The notes: a model not told the origin generated them from the letters alone. A DNA stretch of 64,000 nucleotides from Streptomyces sp. SID12488 (GCF_010548275.1 NZ_JAAGLT010000019.1:62001-126000); one strand, 5' to 3'; positions 52,994-61,825 are shown, numbered from the stretch's first letter. Numbers and translations are program-made.

Positions 52994-55000
52994 TCAGCGG
53001 CGGGCGTGCGGGGCCCAGCCGTCCGTACCGTTCAGGTAGTCGGCGACGGTGTGCACGGCCGCGTCGGCGTCGCTCGACTGCGGGCGGTCGGCGGTCACTT
53101 CGGCACCCGGCCCGTAGGTCCGGTACTCGGCGAAGCGCGCGTCCCTCCATGAGAAGCCGCTCATGTCGGTCCATGGCGAGGTCTTGATCGCAGCGGGCAA
53201 CTCGGTTTCCCGGAACAGGACTTGGGCCACGGCGTTCGGCTCGCCGCCCGGGTGCCAGGGCCGTCCGAGGTGGAAGGAGCCGGCAGGCGCGTCGCTCACG
53301 ACCTTGGAGCGGGTGATCAGGAAGCCGTACGGATTGCCCGTCCAGGTCGAAGCGGCGGTGATGTAGCCGTTGTTGGTGGTGGATCCGCGGCTCAGCGCGC
53401 GGATCACCGACCGCTCGATGACGGTCGTCGCCCGCCCGTAGATGAAGTCGACGTCGCCCTCGATGTACGAGTCGCGGACGTAGACGCGGCTGATCAGGTC
53501 CAGCTTGGGGCTGTCGGTCATCAGGGTGTCCTGGTTGCCCAGGAAGGCGGTGTTCTCGAAGACGATCCGGTCGCCGGTCGTCTTCATCGCGAGCGCCTGC
53601 TCGCCCTTCAGCTCGACCGCGGCCTCGTCGAAGTCGTTGCTGAAGGTGAGGTTGCGAGCGGTGACGTCGTTCGCGGCGATCCGGACGGTCGCGCTGCCCG
53701 TCGAACCGCCGTACTCGGCGGGCGTGTTGTGGACGATGACGGTGTCGGAGCGGTTCCGGCCGGTCCCCTGGAGCAGGATGTGCGCCTTGCCGGCCGGGAT
53801 GAAGACCTTCTCGCGGTAGGTGCCCGGCGCGACGGCGATGGTCACCGGGCCGGCGTTACCGGCGGGCACGGCGTCGACGGCGGCCTGAACGGTCGGATAG
53901 TCGGCGGGGACATGGAGCGTCACCGCGGCGCCGATCCGCTGCTGCGGCCCGGAGAAGCGCTTGACCAGCGCGGGTACGGCGGCGGCCGGGTCCAGCCGGT
54001 AGGGGTAGAAGTCGCGGGGCTCGAAGGCGGTGCCCCACGTGTCCGTCCGCCCGCTGACGTTCCTCAGGATCGACCCACGCTGCACCAACTCGGCGGTGGC
54101 GTCGGCCTGGTAGGGATGCTGGACACCGTCGTAGTAGCTGTTCTCGATGACCATCCTGGTCCTGCCGCGCGACCAGTTCCCGTACGTCCAGACGGGGTCG
54201 CCGTCGGCGACCTGTGCCGCCACGTAGTTGTTGTAGAGGTGCGCGTAGGCGCAGTTGTCGGCGGAGGGGTTGCGCTGCTTCGTGCCGGTGAACCAGTTGT
54301 GGTCGATGGTGATCTGGGTGAGCACGTTGGGCGTCCAGCCGATCCCGAACGCCTTGTTGTGGTTGGTGAACTGATTGCTGGACACGGTGATGTACTGGCT
54401 GTCCTTGCGGATGTCGAGCAGTCCGTCGCCCATGTGCGTGAAGCGGTTGTGGTCGATCCAGACGTGGTCGACGGTGTCCATCTGGATGGCGTCGAAGTCG
54501 GTCGTCTTGCCGTCCCAGTCGCCCTCGACGTACGAGTCACGGATCGTCAGGTTGCGGATGATCACGTTGCTGGTGCCCGGGTTGAGGTGCAGCTCCCCGT
54601 GGACGATCTCGCCGGTGTCGTCGACGCCGATGAGCGTCTTGTTCGAGGTGACGACGACATCCGATCCGAAGGGCGCCACGTCGATCGAACCCGCGACCCG
54701 GATGACGTACGGCTCCTCGGCCGCCGCGTACTTCACCAGCGAGGCCTGGTCGGTGACCGTGACGACCTTGCCGCCCGCTCCGCCGGAGGTGCCGCCGGCG
54801 AGCGAGGCGAAGCCATGGGCCCGGTCGGTCCAGCGGGGGGCCGCCGTGGTCGTGCCCTTGGTCGCGGAGGCAGCGGCCGTCGCTTCACCGGCCGCCCCGA
54901 GGGCCAGAGCGGCCACCAGGGCCACAACGGTCGCCAGGGTTCTGCCGACGGCGACTGGGCCACCGGCAGCCGGTAAGCGCTTGCTAGGGAAGTGCGTCAT
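52994..55000 (-). CDS. Secreted bifunctional pectate lyase (PL1) - pectin methylesterase (CE8) fusion
   Basis: A 668-residue two-domain enzyme. The signal peptide covers about residues 1-47. The PL1 lyase (about 55-380) has TSGGAGGKVVTVTDQASLV, VDHVWIDHNRFTHMGDGLLD near residue 177 and KQRNPSADNCAYAHLYNNYV near residue 235. The CE8 domain (about 390-660) has PGTYREKVFIPAGKA near residue 424, GNQDTLMTD near residue 521, YIEGDVDFIYGRATTVIERS near residue 542 and LGRPWHPGG near residue 605. Lyase and methylesterase in one chain could demethylate and cleave together. Codon 9 is TTA. ATG 55000 with GGGAG is preferred over an ATG 12 nt upstream. Confidence 0.9.
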   Translation of the reverse strand: MTHFPSKRLPAAGGPVAVGRTLATVVALVAALALGAAGEATAAASATKGTTTAAPRWTDRAHGFASLAGGTSGGAGGKVVTVTDQASLVKYAAAEEPYVIRVAGSIDVAPFGSDVVVTSNKTLIGVDDTGEIVHGELHLNPGTSNVIIRNLTIRDSYVEGDWDGKTTDFDAIQMDTVDHVWIDHNRFTHMGDGLLDIRKDSQYITVSSNQFTNHNKAFGIGWTPNVLTQITIDHNWFTGTKQRNPSADNCAYAHLYNNYVAAQVADGDPVWTYGNWSRGRTRMVIENSYYDGVQHPYQADATAELVQRGSILRNVSGRTDTWGTAFEPRDFYPYRLDPAAAVPALVKRFSGPQQRIGAAVTLHVPADYPTVQAAVDAVPAGNAGPVTIAVAPGTYREKVFIPAGKAHILLQGTGRNRSDTVIVHNTPAEYGGSTGSATVRIAANDVTARNLTFSNDFDEAAVELKGEQALAMKTTGDRIVFENTAFLGNQDTLMTDSPKLDLISRVYVRDSYIEGDVDFIYGRATTVIERSVIRALSRGSTTNNGYITAASTWTGNPYGFLITRSKVVSDAPAGSFHLGRPWHPGGEPNAVAQVLFRETELPAAIKTSPWTDMSGFSWRDARFAEYRTYGPGAEVTADRPQSSDADAAVHTVADYLNGTDGWAPHARR
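54973..54984. promoter_or_regulatory. AAGCGCTT palindrome at the start of the PL1-CE8 gene
   Basis: GTAAGCGCTTGC lies 17-28 nt inside the coding sequence and contains the 8-bp palindrome AAGCGCTT, the core of LacI/CcpA-type operators. The same core is in the permease promoter region at 61826-61837. The TTA codon (54976-54974 on the minus strand) overlaps it. Confidence 0.45.
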
Positions 55001-55033
55001 TGCGGCTCCCAACAGGCATACGAATAAAATGAG

Positions 55034-56605
55034 TTACGGAGAAACGACTCTGAACTGCGTGAACGTGGCCGCGCCTGCGTGTCCCCCGCCGAAGGGCGCG
55101 AGCGCGAAGAGGCCGAGCAGGGCGCCGACCCAGCGCCAGGGGGTGGCGGCGAACACCGGCCCGGACGACTCCCAGCCGTCCCCGGCACCGAGGTCGTACG
55201 CGAACCGGCAGCGCGCCCCCGCCCCGACCGCGATCCGCAGCCGGACCCGTCCCCCGGGAGCCACCCGCGGCTGACCGGCGTCCCGCTCCCGGTCGGCGAC
55301 GGACTCCGCGAACCGATGGACGAGCCGGACCGTACCGTCGACCGCCCGCTCCAGGCCGATCCAGCCGAAGGAGTCGCCCAGCACGGCGAGCCCGGCCCGA
55401 GCCCCCGGCTCCTCACTGTCGAGCCGCAGCTCCACCTCGACCACGCATTCGATGCCGGGCAGCCGCTGGGTGAGGACGTTCGGGAGCTTCCGCAGGTCAT
55501 GGGCGTCGCTACTGCGTACGCAGCTCAGCCGTAGCCCGTCCCCCGAGTGCTGGGTGGCCCAGCCGTCCTGAGGGTTGGCCGTCCACTGCCACTGACGGCC
55601 GTACCGTCCACCGGGGAAGTCGTCGTCGGTGGCGGGCACGGCGGGCGGCTGCACCGGCAGATCGGGCTTGCGGTGTACGGCGACGGGGGTGCCTGCGTCG
55701 CCCATGACGGGCCAGCCGTCCGCACCCGCTGCCCCTTGCGTCTCCTCCGTCCCCTCCGCTCCGCCCCAGCTCATCGGCTGGAGGTGCACGACACGGCCGT
55801 ACGGGCCGCGCTGCTGGAAGTGGAGGAACCAGTCCTCGCCTGCCGACGTGCGTACCCAGCCGCCCTGGTGGGGCCCGTTGACGTCGGTGTCCCCCTGCTC
55901 CAGGACGATCCGCTCCTCGTACGGCCCGAAGAAGTCACGGGAGCGGAAGGCGCCCTGCCAGCCGGTCTCCACTCCCCCGGCGGGCGCCAGGATCCAGAAC
56001 CAGCCGTCGTGCCGGTAGAGCTTCGGGCCCTCAAGGGTGAACCAGCCGGGGATGCGGTCGCCGTCGACGATCACCTTGCCCTCGTCCAGAAGTCCCGTGC
56101 CCTCGGGGTGCATCCGGTGGCCGGTGAGCCGGTTCTTGATGCCCGACCGGGACTTGGCCCAGGCGTGCACGAGATACGCCTCGCCGGTCTCCTCGTCCCA
56201 CAGCGGGCACGCGTCGATGAGTCCCTTGCCCTCCTTCACCAGGTGCGGACTGGTCCAATGGCCGCGTATCGCCGGGGAGTTGATCTGGAAGATGCCGTGG
56301 TCGGGGTCGCCCCAGAAGATCCAGAACCGGTCGTCGTGATGCCGGAGCGAGGGCGCCCAGACACCGCAGTCGTGGCGCGGGACCCTGAACTCGGCCGCCG
56401 GCCGCAGGCGTTCGAGGGCATGGCCGACGAGGGTCCAGTTGACGAGGTCCCGGGAGTGCAGGAGAGGCAGACCGGGCGCCCGGCCGAAGCTGGACGCGGT
56501 GAGGTAGAAGTCGTCGCCGACGCGGACGACGTCCGGGTCGGACCAGTCGGCGTTCAGGACCGGGTTGCGGTAGGTCCCGTCGCCGAGATCTGCACCGGTG
56601 ATCAC
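55034..56605 (-). CDS. Glycoside hydrolase family 43 (arabinofuranosidase/xylosidase-like), apparently cytoplasmic
   Basis: A 523-residue enzyme without a signal peptide. The N-terminal five-bladed propeller opens with YRNPVLNADWSDPDVVRVGD (residues 12-31), with the catalytic-base Asp in DWSDPD. The modulating Asp is in GLIDACPLWDEETGE near residue 128, and the acid Glu in LEGPKLYRHDGWFWILAP near residue 192. A C-terminal concanavalin A-like domain (about 330-520) is usual for beta-xylosidase-type members. It probably trims arabinose or xylose from imported pectic oligomers. GTG 56605 overlaps the stop of the previous gene, and it is the last gene of the coupled chain. Confidence 0.87.
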   Translation of the reverse strand: MITGADLGDGTYRNPVLNADWSDPDVVRVGDDFYLTASSFGRAPGLPLLHSRDLVNWTLVGHALERLRPAAEFRVPRHDCGVWAPSLRHHDDRFWIFWGDPDHGIFQINSPAIRGHWTSPHLVKEGKGLIDACPLWDEETGEAYLVHAWAKSRSGIKNRLTGHRMHPEGTGLLDEGKVIVDGDRIPGWFTLEGPKLYRHDGWFWILAPAGGVETGWQGAFRSRDFFGPYEERIVLEQGDTDVNGPHQGGWVRTSAGEDWFLHFQQRGPYGRVVHLQPMSWGGAEGTEETQGAAGADGWPVMGDAGTPVAVHRKPDLPVQPPAVPATDDDFPGGRYGRQWQWTANPQDGWATQHSGDGLRLSCVRSSDAHDLRKLPNVLTQRLPGIECVVEVELRLDSEEPGARAGLAVLGDSFGWIGLERAVDGTVRLVHRFAESVADRERDAGQPRVAPGGRVRLRIAVGAGARCRFAYDLGAGDGWESSGPVFAATPWRWVGALLGLFALAPFGGGHAGAATFTQFRVVSP

Positions 56606-57459
56606 GCGCTCACCGCCTTCCGTACGAGAGCCGCGGCCTCGCCCCGGTCGAGGCGCCCGTCGGCGACGACGGTGACGATCCGGCGGACGACGGTCTCACC
56701 CGCGTCGATCGGCAGCCGCTCGTCGAACGCGAGCGACGAGCCGACCCCCGGGTACTCCTCGGCCCGGACGAACCACGGGTCGCGGCGCGTCTGTTCGGTG
56801 GCGCCGGCGAAGACGAGCGTCCAGTTGCCGCCGGCCAGGGCGAGCCAGTCGGCGCGGGTGCCGTGGACCGCCGACTCGCCCTCGGTGGCGGCCGTGAAGA
56901 CGTCGGGAGTGCCCGCCTCCTTGCGCGCCCGCCAGAAGAAGCCGCCGTACGCCGCGCCGGGGCGGCCGTTGGTGGCCGGGCTGCCGATGGACAGGGGGGC
57001 GTCGGTGATGTTGGTGAGGGAGAAGGTGAAGTCCAACGCCCAGGCGGAGCTGGTGAGTTCGATGGCGGCGACCGTTCGGCGCTCGCGCAGCAGCTCAGCC
57101 CCGCCGACCATCCAGCGCAGTTCCTCGACGAAGCCGTCGGGGTCGCGGAGCTGGTAGGCGCTGTGCCGCTGGGAGCCGTGGTTGTCCAGCTCGGTCGGCC
57201 CCTGGTCCCGTACATAGGTGCGCCCGCCCCAGAAGTTGTTCCCCTCGACGTCGGGTATGGCGACACCGACGCCGAGGTGGTGGGTGTGGTCGGCGGGGCT
57301 GAGCTCGGTGACAGCGGTGCCGGCCAACGTGGTGACGGGGTGCAGATACGGTCGGGGCGCGTGGCGGAGCGGCAGCTCCGGCCGGCCGGTGTAGCGGCCG
57401 ACCGGGCGGCCCGCGACCCGCAGGACCAGCGACTCGTTGGGCATCTGGTTCTGGTTCAT
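56602..57459 (-). CDS. DUF6807 (PmoA-like) family protein
   Basis: A 285-residue protein. The stretches SPADHTHHLGVGVAIPDVEG (near residue 53), NFWGGRTYVRDQGPTEL near residue 73 and ITDAPLSIGSPATNGRPGAA near residue 160 identify the DUF6807 family, annotated PmoA for historical reasons but not a methane oxygenase. Members occur in sugar-utilisation clusters next to Gfo/Idh oxidoreductases. The fold appears beta-rich, and the catalytic role is not known. ATG 57459 shares one base with the stop of the oxidoreductase gene (TGATG), and its stop overlaps GH43. Confidence 0.8.
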   Translation of the reverse strand: MNQNQMPNESLVLRVAGRPVGRYTGRPELPLRHAPRPYLHPVTTLAGTAVTELSPADHTHHLGVGVAIPDVEGNNFWGGRTYVRDQGPTELDNHGSQRHSAYQLRDPDGFVEELRWMVGGAELLRERRTVAAIELTSSAWALDFTFSLTNITDAPLSIGSPATNGRPGAAYGGFFWRARKEAGTPDVFTAATEGESAVHGTRADWLALAGGNWTLVFAGATEQTRRDPWFVRAEEYPGVGSSLAFDERLPIDAGETVVRRIVTVVADGRLDRGEAAALVRKAVSA

Positions 57460-58661
57460 CAGGTGCTCACCTCTTTCGGGAGCGCCCAGGAGGCGCCCAG
57501 CTCGGAGTAGAGGGAGAGGGTGTCGGCGGCGGCAGCGACAAGGCCGTCGATGCCGGGAACCACTCGGCGGGGGGTTCCTCCAGGCGCGAACTCCCAAGCT
57601 TCCGACGGGAGTTCAGCCGGGTCGGGGGCCTGCCGGATCGCCTCGACGACCCGCATGAACGCGCCGGTCACATCGGGCACGACCAGCAGTTCGGCGCCCT
57701 CGGTGAGGTGGTCGACGAGGTTCTCCAGCAGGTCGGTGCGGTCGTACTCGTACTCCTCCGGGCCGTGTCCGGAGCGCTGGAGGAGCACACGGTCCTGCTT
57801 GTACCAGAAGGTGATCCGGCCGCTGGTGCCGTGCACGAGAACGTACGGGTCGTCCGGGTGTTCGGCGCACAGGGTGGCGGCGACGGTGACGGGGACGCCG
57901 TTCGCCGTGCTGACGCGGACGCACGAGGTGTCGTCGGACTCGATGTCGTTGGCGCGCAGCAGCTCGGTCTCGATGCCGGTGACGTCCTCGGCGCGGGTGC
58001 TGCCGGCGAGGGCGAGTCCGGTGGCGACGGCGTGCGCGAGCGGGTTGGTGAGGGCGCCGTCGATGACGTCCACGCCGTTCAGCCTGCGCTTGCCCGCCCA
58101 GGGCGCGCGCCGGTAGTACGCCTCGTCGCGCGCCCACGCGCCCGCCCCGCCGACGCCGGTCACCGTGCCGATGGCGCCCTCGGAGATCAGTTCCCGGATC
58201 GCGGGCAGGGCGTGCGAGCCCAGCGACTGGAACCCGATCTGGCAGGCGACCCCGGCCGCCTCGACCCCGTCGGCCATCCGGCGGAACTCCGCGTACGAGG
58301 GCGCCGGCGGCTTCTCCAGCAGCAGGTGCACGCCCTTGGCTGCGGCGATGAGCGCGAGGTCGGTGTGGGTGGGGATCGGCGTGCAGATCACGGCGATGGC
58401 GGCGCCGGTGGAGTCGAGGAGCGCGCCGAAGTCGGCGGACTGCTCGGGAGTACCGAGGCCGTCCAACTCCTCGTCGGCCAGCGGGGTCAGCTCGCAGACA
58501 CCCGCCAGCCGTACGAGCCCCTTGTCCTGGAGTCGGCGGATGTTCGCCAGGTGCCAGTGGCCGTGGCCACGCGCTCCCGCGAGAACTACCGGAACCGGCG
58601 TGACCAGCGACGAAGTGGCCGTCGGTGTGGCCGTCAATGCGGTCGTCGGTGTCGTGTTCAT
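57459..58661 (-). CDS. Gfo/Idh/MocA-family oxidoreductase
   Basis: A 400-residue NAD(P)-dependent sugar oxidoreductase. After a Thr/Pro-rich N-terminus (residues 1-23) comes the nucleotide-binding motif VVLAGARGHGHWHLANIRRL (near residue 26), then ICTPIPTHTDLALIAAAKG near residue 92 and the key lysine in VHLLLEKPPAPSYAEFRRMA (near residue 113). The GH in GARGHG is an uncommon variant. The substrate is likely a pectic sugar or a modified galacturonate (inference). ATG 58661 overlaps the PL1 stop as ATGA, and its own stop overlaps the DUF6807 start. Confidence 0.87.
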   Translation of the reverse strand: MNTTPTTALTATPTATSSLVTPVPVVLAGARGHGHWHLANIRRLQDKGLVRLAGVCELTPLADEELDGLGTPEQSADFGALLDSTGAAIAVICTPIPTHTDLALIAAAKGVHLLLEKPPAPSYAEFRRMADGVEAAGVACQIGFQSLGSHALPAIRELISEGAIGTVTGVGGAGAWARDEAYYRRAPWAGKRRLNGVDVIDGALTNPLAHAVATGLALAGSTRAEDVTGIETELLRANDIESDDTSCVRVSTANGVPVTVAATLCAEHPDDPYVLVHGTSGRITFWYKQDRVLLQRSGHGPEEYEYDRTDLLENLVDHLTEGAELLVVPDVTGAFMRVVEAIRQAPDPAELPSEAWEFAPGGTPRRVVPGIDGLVAAAADTLSLYSELGASWALPKEVST

Positions 58662-59956
58662 GTGAGCCTCCCTGCGCCCGCGCCGCGTGCCACCTCTCGG
58701 TCGGCCGTGTCGGCGCTGTCGATCTTTGTGTGCAGGGTAGGCGTCCAGCCGACGTCGGCCGTGAGGTCGCGCTCGCTGCCCGAGTTGTAGGCGTTGTAGA
58801 TGGTCAGAAGATCGACGGGGAAGCCGTTGAAGAGGGTGCCGGTCTGGTGCAGGGCGGTGCCGTTCCAGCTCTTGACCAGGTCGGCGGCCTCGACGTGCCC
58901 GGGGGTGGTGAAGGCGTTGTTCTCGGCGTACACGGCGGACTCGGTGGAGACGCCGAGCGAGTAGCGGTAGTCGTCGCCGTGGTCGACCAGGTAGCGGTTG
59001 TTGTAGACGTGCACCTGTCCGAAGCGGACGCGCGGGGCGCGCTGGGTCACCGAGCGGAACTCGTTGTGGTGCAGGGTGACGCGGAGCTTCCCGCGGTCGC
59101 CGGTGGCCGTGTCGCCGCTGCCGATGAGCATCGCCTTGTCGTGGTCGGCGAACCGGCTCCAGGAGACGGTGACCAGGTCGGAGCCGTTGGTGATGTCCAA
59201 CAGGCCGTCGTGGCGCAGGTAGTTGCGGGCGAAGTAGGTGGGCTCGTCGGCGTCCGGGTGGCCCTTGTCCGAGGCGGTGACGTGGTCGACCCACACATGG
59301 GTGGCGCCGTTCAGCCAGATCGTGTCGTACGCCGTCTTCCAGTCGCCCAGGCCACCGGAGTTGGGCTGCCAGACGGGGAAGCAGTCGTAGGCGTCGCGGA
59401 GTTCGAGGTTGCGGACGATCACGTTGTCCGCGTTCCTGATCTGGAGGCTCGCGCCCTTGAGGACGGCGCCCGAACCGAGCCCGAGGATCGTCGTGTTGGA
59501 CCCGACGGGCAGCACGATCCGCTCGGCCTGCCGGGCCGCCGCGATCTGCCGGGCCTCTTCCTGCACCCCGCTCGGCTTGGCGGAACCCCAGGTGCGGGGG
59601 TCGTACGCGGCCAGGTATTTCCGCACCGTGTAGCCGGTCCCGGACGCGTAGTCACCACACCCCAAGCGCCCATCGTCATCAGCGGTGTTGGCATCAATGG
59701 CCCCCGCGATGCGGATGATCTTCGGGGTGGCGCTGCCGCCGTCGAGGGCGCGGACGAGTTCGGCTTGGCTGCGTACGGTGAACACGTGGGCGTCGTCCGC
59801 CGCCGCGCCGCCGGTGGTGCCTCCGTCGGCGGCGGCCCAGCCGTCGTTCGCGGGCAGGGTGTCGCGGCTGATGTCACGGGCGTCGGCACCGGCCGGGGTG
59901 CTCAGTACGGCACCCAACAGGCCTATCGTGGCGCTGACTTGAAGAAGGCGCCTCAT
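58658..59956 (-). CDS. Secreted pectate lyase, family PL1, copy 2
   Basis: A 432-residue lyase with signal peptide LQVSATIGLLGAVLSTPAGA near residues 5-25. The PL1 motifs are NDGWAAADGGTTGGAAADDA near residue 37, VWVDHVTASDKGHPDADEP near residue 220, RHDGLLDITNGSDLVTVSW near residue 248 and RAPRVRFGQVHVYNNRYLVD near residue 305. It shares with the PL1 at 49314 the C-terminal RGAGAG ending. Both ends are 4-nt overlaps, with a permease gene upstream and an oxidoreductase gene downstream, so an exported enzyme is encoded in the middle of a transport operon. Confidence 0.9.
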   Translation of the reverse strand: MRRLLQVSATIGLLGAVLSTPAGADARDISRDTLPANDGWAAADGGTTGGAAADDAHVFTVRSQAELVRALDGGSATPKIIRIAGAIDANTADDDGRLGCGDYASGTGYTVRKYLAAYDPRTWGSAKPSGVQEEARQIAAARQAERIVLPVGSNTTILGLGSGAVLKGASLQIRNADNVIVRNLELRDAYDCFPVWQPNSGGLGDWKTAYDTIWLNGATHVWVDHVTASDKGHPDADEPTYFARNYLRHDGLLDITNGSDLVTVSWSRFADHDKAMLIGSGDTATGDRGKLRVTLHHNEFRSVTQRAPRVRFGQVHVYNNRYLVDHGDDYRYSLGVSTESAVYAENNAFTTPGHVEAADLVKSWNGTALHQTGTLFNGFPVDLLTIYNAYNSGSERDLTADVGWTPTLHTKIDSADTADREVARGAGAGRLT

Positions 59957-60852
59957 CCCTTCACCGCCCCCGCGCTGAAGCCGGTGATCAGCCACTTCTG
60001 GATGAAGGCGAAGACGATCACCACGGGTACAGCGGCGATGATGCCGCCCGCCGCGAGGGCGCCCAGATCGACGCTGTCCGCACTCATCAGGGTGTTGAGG
60101 CCGACCGGGATGGTCTGCTTGCCCTGGTCGCTGAGGAACATCAGGGCGAACAGGAAGTGGTTCCAGGAGTGCACGAAGGCGAAGGAGCCGACGGCGATCA
60201 ACCCGGGCCGCAGCAGAGGCAGTACGACGATACGGAACGCGGTGAAACGGTTGCAGCCGTCGACCCAGGCGGCCTCTTCCAGGGTGTACGGCACGTTCTT
60301 GATGAATCCGCTGATGAGGATCATCGACAGCGGGAGCTGGAAGACCGTCTCGGCGATGATGACCGCGCCCAGCGAGTTGATCATCTGCAGCTGGGCGAAG
60401 ATCTGGAACAGCGGCACCAGCAGCAGGGCGCCCGGCACGAACTGGGAGCAGAGCAGGGCCAGCATGAAGGCGCGCTTGACCTTGAAGTCGAAGCGGGCCA
60501 GGGCGTAACCGCCGGCCAGCGCGACGAGCGTCGTCATCACCAGCGTGGCGAGGCCGACGAGGATGCTGTTCTCGAAGTACGTGCCGAAGGATCGCTCGGT
60601 CCACACCTTGTCGAAGTGGTCGAGGGTCATCGGCCAGGGGAGCAGGGAGGTCGAACCGGCCGGGCGCAGCGCGAAGAGGAGGATCCAGTAGAAGGGGATG
60701 AGGGTGAAGACGAGGTAGATCCCGAGGGGGAGGTAGATCTGCCAGCGCGGGGCCTCGTCCCAGGCGCGTCGCTGCTTCCTGGTCGGGCGCGGCGGCTCGG
60801 GAACGTCGTCCACGGGCGTGGGCGCGATCAAGGTGGCTTCCTTGGTGATCAC
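59953..60852 (-). CDS. Carbohydrate ABC transporter permease (MalG type)
   Basis: A 299-residue inner-membrane permease with six helices. After a charged Pro-rich N-terminus (about residues 10-35), IYLPLGIYLVFTLIPFYWIL begins helix 1. The EAA loop reads EEAAWVDGCNRFTAFRIVVL (near residue 205), the ATPase contact. GTG 60852 overlaps the stop of the first permease gene as GTGA. It pairs with that permease. No ATPase gene is in the window; Streptomyces often use the shared ATPase MsiK for such importers. Confidence 0.92.
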   Translation of the reverse strand: MITKEATLIAPTPVDDVPEPPRPTRKQRRAWDEAPRWQIYLPLGIYLVFTLIPFYWILLFALRPAGSTSLLPWPMTLDHFDKVWTERSFGTYFENSILVGLATLVMTTLVALAGGYALARFDFKVKRAFMLALLCSQFVPGALLLVPLFQIFAQLQMINSLGAVIIAETVFQLPLSMILISGFIKNVPYTLEEAAWVDGCNRFTAFRIVVLPLLRPGLIAVGSFAFVHSWNHFLFALMFLSDQGKQTIPVGLNTLMSADSVDLGALAAGGIIAAVPVVIVFAFIQKWLITGFSAGAVKG

Positions 60853-61784
60853 TTGCTCTCCCCTCCGAACTTGCTGAGCCGCAGGTAGACGATCGAGAAG
60901 AAGAGCAGGATCACGAACGCGACCGTGGTGAGGGCCGACGCGTAACCGAAGTTGTGGGCGTCGACGCTGGTGTTGGCGATGTAGAGCGGGAGTGTCGTGG
61001 TCTCGCCGGCCGGTCCGCCGCCCGTGAGGGTGTAGAGGAGGTCGACGTTGTTGAACTCCCAGACCGCGCGCAGCAGCGTGGACAGGACGATGGCGTCCTT
61101 GAGGTGCGGCAGCGTGATGTGCCAGAACTGCTTGAACCGGCTGGCTCCGTCGACCTCGGCGGCCTCGTACAGGTCCTTCGAGACGGACTGGAGGTCGGCC
61201 AGGATGAGGATCGCGAAGAAGGGCACGCCTCGCCACAGATCGGCGACGATCGCCGCCGGGAACACGGTGGAGGTGTCCGACAGCCAGCTCGTCCCGTAGG
61301 TGCCAATGCCCGCGTCGGCGAGGTAACGGGTGATGCCCGTCTGGGAGTTGTAGAGCAGCACCCAGATCGCCGAGGTGAGTACGCCCGAGACGGCCCAGGG
61401 CGAGAAGACCAGGGCGCGGCCGATCGACCGACCCACGAAGGTCTGGTTGACGATCAGCGCGAGCGCCAGACCGAACATCAGCTGCAGGCCGACCTCGACG
61501 ACGACCCACTTGCCGCTGAAGACCAGCGTGTCCCAGAACTGGGGGTCGTCGGTGAAGGCGTGCGTGAAGTTGTCGAAGCCCGCGAAGCCGTTGCGCCACG
61601 GCTTGGTGGGGTTGAAGTGCTGCAGGCTGTAGTAGAAGACGCTGATGACCGGGTAGGCGATGAAGCCCACCATGAGCAGGGCGGCCGGTGCGATCAGCAG
61701 ATAGGGGAGCCTTCGCGGCGTCGCCGAGGCACGCCGCCGCCGGGGAGGCGCGGGCGGTTTCGCCACGACTGCGGCTTGGGCCAT
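60849..61784 (-). CDS. Carbohydrate ABC transporter permease (MalF/UgpA type)
   Basis: A 311-residue permease, first gene of a six-gene chain. RRLPYLLIAPAALLMVGFIA (near residue 25) is helix 1, VFYYSLQHFNPTKPWRNGFA near residue 50, and the EAA loop is YEAAEVDGASRFKQFWHITL near residue 210. ATG 61784 is 42 nt from an AAGCGCTT operator-like site. The downstream genes follow with overlaps of 1-4 nt (permease, PL1, Gfo/Idh, DUF6807, GH43), so they would be expressed together. Confidence 0.92.
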   Translation of the reverse strand: MAQAAVVAKPPAPPRRRRASATPRRLPYLLIAPAALLMVGFIAYPVISVFYYSLQHFNPTKPWRNGFAGFDNFTHAFTDDPQFWDTLVFSGKWVVVEVGLQLMFGLALALIVNQTFVGRSIGRALVFSPWAVSGVLTSAIWVLLYNSQTGITRYLADAGIGTYGTSWLSDTSTVFPAAIVADLWRGVPFFAILILADLQSVSKDLYEAAEVDGASRFKQFWHITLPHLKDAIVLSTLLRAVWEFNNVDLLYTLTGGGPAGETTTLPLYIANTSVDAHNFGYASALTTVAFVILLFFSIVYLRLSKFGGESK

Positions 61785-61825
61785 GACTGTTCTCCGTTCT
61801 CGGTACGTCGTGCGTGCGTCGCGCT

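Noticed and set aside
58662..60604. Continuous minus-strand frame suggesting PL1 fused to upstream sequence (58658-60604)
   Set aside because: The extra part covers the permease in another frame and lacks features; the signal peptide of PL1 starts at 59956.
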